20,628 bases of DNA, from positions 1 to 20,628 of the forward strand of contig DASUBV010000299.1 in assembly GCA_035763085.1 (NCBI GenBank), in the 5' to 3' direction. Below, piece after piece: positions 12,986-19,594 of the stretch (the stretch's first letter is position 1; each line of letters opens with the position of its first letter). The position numbers and the translations under genes were made by a program. This DNA comes from DASUBV01 sp035763085 (GTDB taxonomy: Bacteria > Actinomycetota > Actinomycetes > Streptosporangiales > Streptosporangiaceae). The notes beneath the pieces are model-generated. The model saw nothing but the letters and a program-made list of their open reading frames with translations. It was not told the origin of the DNA and ran no database searches.

Positions 12986-13345
12986 ATGACCGTTACGACG
13001 CTGCCACTGGCCTCCGGTGACCTCGCGGCGTGCTGCGCGCCGGGCACCGGCGGCGTGCTGGACGCCGCCGCGGCCGAGCGACTCGCGCGCGTCTTCAAGG
13101 CCCTCGCCGATCCGGCCCGGGTCCGCCTTCTCTCGCTTATCGCCGCGACTGGCGAGGCCTGCATCTGTGATCTCACCGAGCCCGTCGGCTTGTCCCAGCC
13201 GACCGTCTCCCACCACATGAAGCAACTCGCTGACGCCGGCCTCGTCACCCGCACCCAGCGCGGCAAGTGGGCCTACTACGCGGTCGTCGAGGACAGGTTG
13301 CGGGCTGTCGCGCAGGCGGTCACGCCGGTCACCGGCGCGCCCTGA
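12986..13345 (+). CDS. arsR: ArsR-family metalloregulator 3
   Basis: A 119-aa ArsR/SmtB repressor with recognition helix LSQPTVSHHMKQLADAG and wing RTQRGKWAYYAVV. Cysteines C16-C17 in the N-terminal arm and C59/C61 in EACICDL give the Corynebacterium-type sensor layout, as in arsR2. It is 40-50% alike to arsR2 over the core by eye, so the two may cross-regulate. No ribosome site stands before ATG 12986; CAGACT ends 6 nt upstream and could be a weak -10 box of a leaderless promoter. It is divergent from the second flavoprotein gene and convergent with the acetyltransferase gene, 45 bp away. Confidence 0.93.
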   Translation: MTVTTLPLASGDLAACCAPGTGGVLDAAAAERLARVFKALADPARVRLLSLIAATGEACICDLTEPVGLSQPTVSHHMKQLADAGLVTRTQRGKWAYYAVVEDRLRAVAQAVTPVTGAP

Positions 13346-13390
13346 CCCGCTGGCCGCTGCTCTTGCGGCGAGCCTGGCCATGAGGCGCAG

Positions 13391-13939
13391 TCAGCCGGCT
13401 CCCGCGGAGGTGCTGCGTCGCTCCAGCAGTGTGACGTCACGCCAGCGGCCGTGGTGGCAGCCGATCCGGCGGCGGGTGCCCACGACGCGGAAGCCGGCCC
13501 GCTCGTGCATAGCGAGGCTGGCGGTGTTCTCGGGGAAGATGCCGCTCTGGATCGTCCAGATTCCGGCGCTTTCCGTCGAGCCGATCAGCGCCGACAGCAG
13601 CGCCATGCCGATGCCGCGGCCCTGCTCGCCGGGGCGGACGTAGACCGAGTGCTCGACAACCCCGGCGTAGACGCACCGGCCAGAAACAGCCGATACGGCG
13701 ACCCAGCCGAGCACCTGCCCGGTGTCGTCCGCGGCCACGTGCCGGTGCATGCTCAGTCGCGCTGCGTCGAAAGCGTCCCAGGCCGGCGCGGTGGTCTCGA
13801 AGCTGGCATTGCCGGTGTCCAGGCCCGCCTGGTAGATGGCCAGGACCTGGTCGGCGTCGGCAGTTCGCATCGGCCTGATCAGAACTCCGGCGGGAGCCGC
13901 AAGGCGCGCCCGGTTCAGTGGCTCCGCTGTGTCATTCAT
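13391..13939 (-). CDS. arsN1: ArsN1-like GNAT acetyltransferase
   Basis: A 182-aa GNAT N-acetyltransferase closest in pattern to phosphinothricin acetyltransferases. ArsN1 of this group acetylates the amino group of arsinothricin, an arsenic analogue of glutamate made by soil bacteria, and so gives resistance. Visible: IRPMRTADADQVLAIY at the start of the fold, GNASFETTAP, the acetyl-CoA loop QGRGIG at 106-111, GIFPENTASLAMHERAGFRVVG, and the family ending RIGCHHGRWRDVTLLERRS. The place at the end of an arsenic island makes arsinothricin a more likely substrate than phosphinothricin, but both are possible. ATG 13939 is overlapped by a 23-bp near-palindrome and has no ribosome site. Confidence 0.8.
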   Translation of the reverse strand: MNDTAEPLNRARLAAPAGVLIRPMRTADADQVLAIYQAGLDTGNASFETTAPAWDAFDAARLSMHRHVAADDTGQVLGWVAVSAVSGRCVYAGVVEHSVYVRPGEQGRGIGMALLSALIGSTESAGIWTIQSGIFPENTASLAMHERAGFRVVGTRRRIGCHHGRWRDVTLLERRSTSAGAG

Positions 13940-13960
13940 CGTTAATCGACGATAAACGAT
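13938..13960. promoter_or_regulatory. 23-bp near-palindrome over the arsN1 start
   Basis: Ten of the eleven base pairs of the arms match (outer arms ATCGTT and AACGAT, inner ATCG and CGAT, centre A13949). It covers the arsN1 start codon and ends 2 bp before a divergent ATG at 13963. It does not resemble the ArsR sites in this window, so a different regulator is expected. Confidence 0.55.
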
Positions 13961-13962
13961 TA

Positions 13963-14160
13963 ATGACGGGACCGCAAGCTGCTACTGCCGGCCTGGCCCG
14001 CGACCTGCGGGCCGGCCGCCGCCTCACTGACCGCGCGTTCCGGGCGGCGATGTTCGGCGCCGCGGGCATCGTGCTGCTCGTCCTGGCGGGCACCGCCGTG
14101 CTCCTGGTCATTCGCGTCATCGAACGGGTTCGACATTGCCAGCGCTGCCATCGACGGTGA
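13963..14160 (+). pseudogene. Single-membrane-helix ORF, possibly an N-terminal relic of a PstC-type permease
   Basis: The 65-aa frame has a basic N-terminal arm with RRLTDRAFR followed by one membrane helix (about residues 30-52, AAGIVLLVLAGTAVLLVI). This order resembles the beginning of PstC phosphate permeases, in which a basic arm with GDRxF precedes the first helix. Similarity stops after the helix, and the frame then runs 44 bp into the convergent end of the large enzyme gene. Phosphate transport genes are common neighbours of arsenic genes. It may instead be a genuine small membrane protein, or a chance ORF. GATAAA ends 6 nt before ATG 13963, like other leaderless starts in the window. 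Confidence 0.35.
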
Positions 14161-16426
14161 CCAGCTGGCCGCTGAGCAGCTGATGGGTGGCGTCGCCGGT
14201 GGCGACGACCGCGGGGATGCCATATTCGCGGGCGACCAGGGAGGCGTGGGCGGCCAGGGTGCCGCCGTCGGTGACGATTGCCACCGCGCGGGCGAACAGC
14301 GGCGTCCACGCCGGGGCAGTGGCCCGGGCGACCAGTACTTCGCCCGGCTGAAAGCGGGCGAAGTCATCGGGTCCGTGGACGATGCGGACCGGGCCGGTGG
14401 CCCGGCCGGGGCTGGCGGGCTGCCCGACGATGGCGTCCTTGGGGGCCGGACTGCTGGTGCGCACGGCGTCCACCGCGGCGAGAAGTTCCCTGGCGAGCAG
14501 CCGGGGTGGCTGGCCGATGGTCAAGGGGGCCAGCAGGCGCCGCTGCCGCTCCCAGGTGCCACGGCGCTGGCAGACCGGCTCCTGCAGGCGGGAGCGGGTG
14601 GCGAGTTCGGCGCGGGTCAGGAAGAACACGTCCTCGGCCTGGTCGATCACGCCGCTGGCGTGGAGGGCATCGCCCAGGCGCAGCACGCAGCGGCGCAGCA
14701 GCGGCCAGCCGAGGGTGAGCTGGCGGGCCTGCTGCTCGCGGATGACCGCGTAGCGCTGGGCTACCTCCAGCAGCGCCTGGAACTGCGCCTGCAGCTGCGG
14801 CCGGTCGCCAAGCAAAGCGACGCAACGGGTGGTGAGGGCCTCGCGGCGGTCGGCCAGCTCGCGGTGGCGGTCGGATAGCCGGGGCGGCGGCCAGTCCAGC
14901 TCCCCGGCGGTGGGGTGGGCCCAGTCGAGGCTTTGGACCGCGTGGGCAGCCAGGTCGGGCTGACTGCCGGGCAGTCCGGCGAGCAGCTCCTGGACACTGA
15001 TGTCGATGGTGGCGGCCAGGTGCTGACGGTAGAAGCGGGCCAGGGCGCCTTCCATCTTCCATGCCGCCCCGCCCACTACCGCCAGCGACCACACCTGCTC
15101 GCCAGCGGCCCCGCCGATCTGGTCGATGACGGCGGCCAGCTGCTCGGGCGAGGCGGTCGGCAGCTGCTGCTCGCCCGCCTGGACCAGCCGCTGGTAGCGG
15201 GGCAGCAGCTCGTGGCGCCACTGCTCGGCCAGGCCTGCGAGCAGGCGCCGGTCGGCGGCGACCGGGTCGCGGCCGGGGCCGAGCACCGCGTGGCGCATGA
15301 ACCGCAGCAGCCGGCCGCGGCCCTGCAGAAAGGCGGCAAGGATGGTGCGGGGCGACAGCGGCGGGGTGGCCAGGTAGTACCAGCCGTTGATCGCCGCATG
15401 CGGGAACGGCAGAGCCGTACCCACATGGTCGCGGGCGGCCTGCCGCTCGCCCTGGTCGAGGCGGTCCAGCAGCCAGTCGGCGAACAGCGGCGTCATCGGC
15501 TCGGGGAGCCACTCACCCAGCCGCAGGTTGCGCATCCAGTAGCCGGGGGCGGGCGGAATCCAGGTGGCCGGGTCGGGCAGGGCCGTCATCGGCCGCGCTT
15601 GCAGGAGCCACAATCCGCCCTCGACCCCGTCGCCGCCGCTGCGGGTGGGGTCATTAATAATCGCCCATTCCAGGTCCTGGGGGGTGCCGAGGTGAGCGTG
15701 GACGCGGCGCGAGAGGGCGGCGATCTGGCGGGCCTGGCTGGCGGTGATCGCCTCCCCGGTCGCCCGCGTGCGCTCGGCGCGGCCGTCGCTGACGATCCAC
15801 TGGTCGCCGGTTGCCTGGCCAGCCACCAGCGGCTCGCCCAGGCCGCGCACGGCGGTGATGACGACCTCGTCGCGGGCGCCGGTCAGCGGGTTGGCGGTGA
15901 AGGCGACCCCGGCCGACCCGGCCGCCACCATGACCTGGACCAGGACAGCCATCCCCGGCCCGGACGAGTCCGCTGCGGCTGTCCGGGGGTGGGCCCGCCG
16001 GTAGGCCGATACTCGCGCCGAGTCCGCCGAGTCCGCCACCTGCTGCACCGCCTGGGGCAGATCCTCGAGGCCAACGTCCAGGACGGACCCGTACTGGCCC
16101 GCATAGGAGGCGCCGGCGAGATCCTCTGCGATCGCGGAGGAGCGCACCGCGAACCGCTGGTCCCGGCCGCCGAGCTCCGCGGCGGCGCTGCGCAGCCGCG
16201 CGATCGCCTGGTCCCGGTTGGCCGCGGCGGCCGCGGTCACCACTACCCCGGCTGGTACCGGGAAGCCCGCCCCGGCCAGGCGCGCCAGGTTAGCTGCCTT
16301 GGTGCCCAGCAAAGCCCGGGCCCGGGCGGGGTCGAGGCGGGCGGCCTCGGCAAGACTGACGACAGGCGGGAGCGTCTCAGGCTCGCCCTGTCGGGGAGAC
16401 ATCTGGGTCTGTGGCTGCTCGGCCAT
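14117..16426 (-). CDS. Rifampin phosphotransferase-like PEP-utilizing enzyme
   Basis: The 769-aa product has an N-terminal ATP-grasp domain of the PPDK/PEP synthase type: LGTKAANLARLAGAGFPVPAG, FAVRSSAIAEDLAGASYAGQY, VAFTANPLTGARDE and LWLLQARPMT. A long helical middle region follows, then a C-terminal swivelling histidine domain, GGTLAAHASLVAREYGIPAVV, with the phospho-carrier H727. The protein ends about 40 residues after this histidine, so there is no PEP/pyruvate TIM barrel. ATP-grasp, substrate domain and His domain is the layout of rifampin phosphotransferases (usually ~865 aa). The middle domain is about 100 residues shorter, so the substrate may be another compound. ATG 16426 has AAGGAG 8 nt upstream; the gene overlaps the regulator gene before it by 50 bp and is surely co-transcribed with it. 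Confidence 0.8.
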   Translation of the reverse strand: MAEQPQTQMSPRQGEPETLPPVVSLAEAARLDPARARALLGTKAANLARLAGAGFPVPAGVVVTAAAAANRDQAIARLRSAAAELGGRDQRFAVRSSAIAEDLAGASYAGQYGSVLDVGLEDLPQAVQQVADSADSARVSAYRRAHPRTAAADSSGPGMAVLVQVMVAAGSAGVAFTANPLTGARDEVVITAVRGLGEPLVAGQATGDQWIVSDGRAERTRATGEAITASQARQIAALSRRVHAHLGTPQDLEWAIINDPTRSGGDGVEGGLWLLQARPMTALPDPATWIPPAPGYWMRNLRLGEWLPEPMTPLFADWLLDRLDQGERQAARDHVGTALPFPHAAINGWYYLATPPLSPRTILAAFLQGRGRLLRFMRHAVLGPGRDPVAADRRLLAGLAEQWRHELLPRYQRLVQAGEQQLPTASPEQLAAVIDQIGGAAGEQVWSLAVVGGAAWKMEGALARFYRQHLAATIDISVQELLAGLPGSQPDLAAHAVQSLDWAHPTAGELDWPPPRLSDRHRELADRREALTTRCVALLGDRPQLQAQFQALLEVAQRYAVIREQQARQLTLGWPLLRRCVLRLGDALHASGVIDQAEDVFFLTRAELATRSRLQEPVCQRRGTWERQRRLLAPLTIGQPPRLLARELLAAVDAVRTSSPAPKDAIVGQPASPGRATGPVRIVHGPDDFARFQPGEVLVARATAPAWTPLFARAVAIVTDGGTLAAHASLVAREYGIPAVVATGDATHQLLSGQLVTVDGSAGNVEPVR

Positions 16427-17288
16427 CGTGCTTGCTCCTTGATTTCGACGTGAGCTGCTGGCGGTCGCAGTCGCCGGGGGTCATGGCTCGCAGCCAGAGC
16501 CCGGCCAGCTCGTCGATGACCACCTCCAGGGGCAGGGCAGCCCCACGGCCAGCGCCGGACTGGGATTGGGCCGGCGCTGGCATAAGCAGGCGCATCACGA
16601 TCGGGCCAGCCAGGGCCTGCATTCCTAGAACCGGGTCCATCTGGCGCAGGCGGCCGGCTGCCATCTGCTGCTCCAGGTAGCTAGCGACAAGCGGCAGGGT
16701 GCGCATCGGCCGAGCCGCATCCTGCTGGAAGTCGGCGCCGGCGTGGCGATCGGAATCGCTGCGGGACAACTCGAACAGCAGCTGCAGCAGCAGACCGATG
16801 CGGCCGTCCAGGGCGGTGGCCATCGCCTGCGCGACAGCAGGGATGACCTCGGCCGGCGGCCGGTCACCCTTCGCGTCGAGCACGGCGGCGATCGGCTCGA
16901 AGGGAGAGAAGGTCCGCGTTAGCTCCGCGAACAGCGCCACCTTGCCGGGGAACAGCCGGTACAGGGTGGCGCGGGAGACCTCCGCTCGGGTGGCCAGCTC
17001 ATCCATCGATAGCTCCGCGAGGCCCTGACGGCCGACCAGGTCCAATGCGGTGTCCAGGATGCGGCTGCGCACCGTGGGAGGCGGCTGGAGGCCGAGCTCG
17101 GCGAGCAGGGTCTGCTGGCTGTCGAAGAGCCGGTACAGGGTGGCACGGGAGACCCCGGCGGCGGCAGCCAGCTCGTTCATGGACAGGCCAGCCTGGCCGT
17201 CAGCGCCGTCACCGTGGAGGTGGCCGGCATCCCTGGCGGCGGCAAGGGCCGCTAGGACCTCTTCTCTGGCGATCGCCGTCGAAGGCAT
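16377..17288 (-). CDS. TetR-type regulator with two helix-turn-helix domains
   Basis: A 303-aa transcriptional regulator. Two TetR N-terminal units stand in tandem: LSMNELAAAAGVSRATLYRLF at 35-55 and LSMDELATRAEVSRATLYRLF at 93-113, with about 58 residues between equivalent positions. Their recognition helices VSRATLYRLF are identical. A TetR C-terminal ligand-binding part follows (about 125-275), with a basic tail. Ordinary TetR proteins are about 200 aa with one helix-turn-helix, so this looks like a duplication of the DNA-binding unit. The ATG at 17288 follows a -10 box by 6 nt with no ribosome site. The 3' end overlaps the PEP-utilizing enzyme gene. It likely represses its own operon through the palindrome at 17294-17328; the inducer could be the drug substrate of the enzyme. 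Confidence 0.9.
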   Translation of the reverse strand: MPSTAIAREEVLAALAAARDAGHLHGDGADGQAGLSMNELAAAAGVSRATLYRLFDSQQTLLAELGLQPPPTVRSRILDTALDLVGRQGLAELSMDELATRAEVSRATLYRLFPGKVALFAELTRTFSPFEPIAAVLDAKGDRPPAEVIPAVAQAMATALDGRIGLLLQLLFELSRSDSDRHAGADFQQDAARPMRTLPLVASYLEQQMAAGRLRQMDPVLGMQALAGPIVMRLLMPAPAQSQSGAGRGAALPLEVVIDELAGLWLRAMTPGDCDRQQLTSKSRSKHDGRAATDPDVSPTGRA

Positions 17289-17293
17289 GAGAC

Positions 17294-17328
17294 GATACTA
17301 GACGAGAAGTCGCAGCTCGTCTAGTATC
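17294..17328. promoter_or_regulatory. Perfect 13-9-13 palindrome with two back-to-back leaderless promoters
   Basis: GATACTAGACGAG (17294-17306) and CTCGTCTAGTATC (17316-17328) are perfect reverse complements around AAGTCGCAG. Each arm contains TAGACG-like -35 and TAGTAT -10 elements for the opposite directions: on the minus strand TAGACG and TAGTAT are 17 bp apart and ATG 17288 follows after 6 nt; on the plus strand the mirror-image boxes lead to ATG 17334 after 6 nt. This is the natural operator for the double-HTH regulator. Confidence 0.75.
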
Positions 17329-17333
17329 TGATC

Positions 17334-17435
17334 ATGCCGCTTGCCGCTCTGGCGCACCGGGAGCGGAAGGTGCGACGTGGACGCAGCGGCCGTGGGGCCG
17401 AGGGGGCCGGTCGTGGCTGGAGGTGCGGCCGGTGA
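17334..17435 (+). CDS. Possible small Arg-rich peptide, leaderless
   Basis: A 33-codon frame begins at ATG 17334, 6 nt after the TAGTAT box of the right-hand promoter, and stops at TGA 17433-17435. The peptide begins MPLAALAHRERKVRRGRS and is rich in Arg and Gly. I see no family. It may be a real small protein, the truncated beginning of a lost gene, or chance; only the promoter placement speaks for it. Confidence 0.3.
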   Translation: MPLAALAHRERKVRRGRSGRGAEGAGRGWRCGR

Positions 17436-17825
17436 ACCTTGGCATTCGCGCCTGGCTGGGACTGAGCACGCCGAGGAACCGCTCGGTCGGTGCGCGGGCG
17501 GGGGCGGGGGACTGCGGGTGCGCCGCGTTCCACTGCGCGACCAGGTCACCTCGGTGGCCGTACATGCTCGGGCCGCCTGCTCACCACGGTTAGCTATTAG
17601 CTTTTATCTTCGAGAACCACGCCATGCCGGGGCTTCGACATTCCCGCCACCTCAGGACAGTGCTGGGCAAATTTTGCGCGAATTCTCTGGAGGTCAGCTG
17701 GGCAGGGTCCATTGCTAGACGTACAGGCGCTGGGTGCAGAGTTCCTTGCCGCCCAGTCACAGTCGGCCGGGGCGTCTCGTCTCAGGTCTGAGAGAGCAAA
17801 TTCTTGGAACTGGAGGGTGATGGTC
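17436..17825. other. Stretch without a recognised gene
   Basis: About 390 bp between the regulator promoter and the epimerase-like gene. Several overlapping open frames exist in both directions, none with a family, a good start site or consistent codon use. From about 17590 to 17680 the base composition is noticeably more AT-rich than the surroundings, which may point to inserted or decayed DNA. No inverted repeats typical of an insertion sequence were seen. Confidence 0.6.
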
Positions 17826-18752
17826 ATGCGGGTGTTCGTGGCAGGCGGCGCGGGCGTGCTGGGGCAGCGGCTGGTGCCGCAGCTGGTGGCCAAGGGCCAC
17901 CAGGTGACCGCGACAGCGACCAGTCCGGCCAAGCTCGGCCTGCTGGCGGAGCTGGGCGCCGATGGCGTGGTGATGGACGGGCTGGATGCGGTATCGGTCG
18001 GGGAGGCAGTGGCCAAGGCCAGGCCGGAGGTGATCGTGCACGAGATGACCGGCATCAGTGTCACGCACGCCGGAAAGCTCGATTTCAAGCACTTCGACCG
18101 GTGGTTCGCTATCACCAACCGGCTGCGCACCGAGGGGACCGATCACCTGCTGGCCGCGGCCGAGGCGGCCGGGGTGTCTCATGTCGTCGCGCAGAGCTAC
18201 GGCTCGTGGAACGGCATCCGGCAGGGCGGGTGGGTCAAGACCGAAAACGACCCGCTGGACCCGGTGATGCCCGGCCGCCAGGGCGCCGCGGCGATCCGCC
18301 ACGTCGAGGACGCGGTCACCGCCGCGGGCGGCGCGGCCCTGCGCTACGGCTCGCTGTACGGGGCCGGCGCGACCGACGACCAGGTCCAGCTCATCCGCAA
18401 GCGGCAGGTCCCGCTGGTCGGGCGCGCCACCGGCTACACCTCGTGGGTGCACCTGGACGACGCGGCCAGCGCCACCGTCCTGGCCGTGGAGCAGCAGGCA
18501 CGGGGGGTGTTCAACATCGTCGACGACGAGCCGGCCCCGGCGAGTGAGTGGCTGCCCTACCTGGCCGCCTGCGCCGGCGCGAAACGGCCGATGCGGATCC
18601 CGACATGGCTGGCCCGGCTGGCGGCCGGCGAGACGGCGGTGGCGATGATGACCGAGGGACGCGGCTTCTCCAACGCCAAGGCCAAGCGGGAACTCGGCTG
18701 GCAGCTGCGATACCCGTCCTGGCGGCAGGGCTTCAAGGAGGCCCTCGCGTGA
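17826..18752 (+). CDS. NAD(P)-dependent epimerase/dehydratase family protein (atypical SDR)
   Basis: A 308-aa extended-type short-chain dehydrogenase/reductase. The cofactor loop GGAGVLG is at residues 7-13, after the first strand MRVFVAG. WVHLDDAA and FNIVDDEPAPASEWLPYLA are typical of NAD-dependent epimerase/dehydratase proteins, as is the ending RELGWxxxYPSWRQGF. The usual catalytic Tyr-x-x-x-Lys is not seen; the region that should hold it reads VAQSYGSWNG, so activity may differ from true epimerases. ATG 17826 is chosen because GGAGGG (17812-17817) lies 8 nt upstream; the ATG at 17820 is only 2 nt behind it. No close neighbours on its strand. The substrate is unknown. Confidence 0.88.
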   Translation: MRVFVAGGAGVLGQRLVPQLVAKGHQVTATATSPAKLGLLAELGADGVVMDGLDAVSVGEAVAKARPEVIVHEMTGISVTHAGKLDFKHFDRWFAITNRLRTEGTDHLLAAAEAAGVSHVVAQSYGSWNGIRQGGWVKTENDPLDPVMPGRQGAAAIRHVEDAVTAAGGAALRYGSLYGAGATDDQVQLIRKRQVPLVGRATGYTSWVHLDDAASATVLAVEQQARGVFNIVDDEPAPASEWLPYLAACAGAKRPMRIPTWLARLAAGETAVAMMTEGRGFSNAKAKRELGWQLRYPSWRQGFKEALA

Positions 18753-19147
18753 GCCCGCTACTTATGCGCGCGGCCGCGAAGCCCGACGACGGCGGCGGCA
18801 TCGACGGCGGCGGCGACCTCTAGTACGTCGAACGTTTGGCTGCGCGTCATGCCGCCAGGCTTACGGAATGCACCATAGGGCCTCTGGCGCAGCAGGGGCT
18901 GAACAAGCCGAGGCACTGCGGAGCTTGCCCGGATCTGACGACTGTTGAGGATTTCCTGCCCTCGATCCCCGTAAGAGCGCGCGCTCCAACATCCGTGAAG
19001 CCCTGAATCGCGTGGTCGAGGAGTGGGATGCGGCAAGGGGCGGGCTCCGACAGTGCCAGCACGCTCGCCGCCTCCCTCCGACCGGCTGTCGGCCGTTCAC
19101 CGCACCGCCTAACACAAGCCCAGGTCAAGGCATCTCTGCAATGGGAG
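18753..19147. other. Stretch without a recognised gene
   Basis: About 395 bp between the epimerase-like gene and the convergent MarR gene. The region 18820-19140 has lower GC than its surroundings. Short frames on both strands show no family. No tRNA, strong hairpin or terminal inverted repeat was found by eye. It may hold decayed mobile DNA. Confidence 0.55.
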
Positions 19148-19591
19148 TCAGTGTGCTGGTGGCGTGCTGTGCCCGGCGAGTGGTCGCAGCATGGTCAGCA
19201 GGGCGGCCAGGTCGGGTACGGGGTCAAAGAACCGGGCGTCGGCTGTTTCGACGGCGGCGAGGGCGCGGGTGGCCAGTTCGCGGCCGCGGCTGGTGACGTG
19301 CAGTCTTCTGGCCCGGGTGTCGGCGGTGTCGACGTGGCGGCGGATCAGTCCTTTGGCTTCCAGCTTGCGCAGCACTTGTGAGGTCATCTTCACGTCGGTG
19401 CTGGCCTGCCTGGCCAGGGCTAGCTGGCTGGGGTCCTGGCCGCGGGAGTTCAGCCACCAGGTGGTCGCCAGCAGCACGAACTGCACGTGGGTCAGGTCCA
19501 GCGGGGCCAGCACTGCGGCGATATCGCGCTGCCAGCGCAGCGTGACCTGCCAGAGCAGGAATCCCGGGCTGTCGCCGGGGTCGAGCGGCAC
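19148..19591 (-). CDS. MarR-family transcriptional regulator
   Basis: A 147-aa winged-helix regulator. The N-terminal dimer helix and LDLTHVQFVLLATTWWL are followed by the DNA-binding region QLALARQASTDVKMTSQVLRKLEAKGLI (given as LARQASTDVKMTSQVLRKLE, about residues 58-77), and the wing RHVDTADTRARRLHVTSRG, all in MarR order. GTG 19591 follows the SRPBCC stop codon after 3 nt, with GGAAGG upstream, so the two genes form a tight operon. It probably represses the operon through the palindrome at the promoter. The ligand is unknown; MarR proteins often bind phenolic compounds. Confidence 0.9.
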   Translation of the reverse strand: MPLDPGDSPGFLLWQVTLRWQRDIAAVLAPLDLTHVQFVLLATTWWLNSRGQDPSQLALARQASTDVKMTSQVLRKLEAKGLIRRHVDTADTRARRLHVTSRGRELATRALAAVETADARFFDPVPDLAALLTMLRPLAGHSTPPAH

Positions 19592-19594
19592 GGC

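Noticed and set aside
14915..16453. 512-codon open frame on the plus strand opposite the PEP-utilizing enzyme gene
   Set aside because: Low-complexity Gly/Arg/Val composition typical of an antisense shadow in GC-rich DNA; the minus-strand frame has clear ATP-grasp and His-domain motifs.
17590..17720. Possible insertion sequence or transposase remnant
   Set aside because: AT-rich relative to its surroundings, but no terminal inverted repeats, target duplication or transposase motif could be found by eye.
18840..19130. Possible transposase relic (frame with REALNRVVEEWDAARG)
   Set aside because: The frame is short and interrupted by stops, and I could not tie it to any transposase family.
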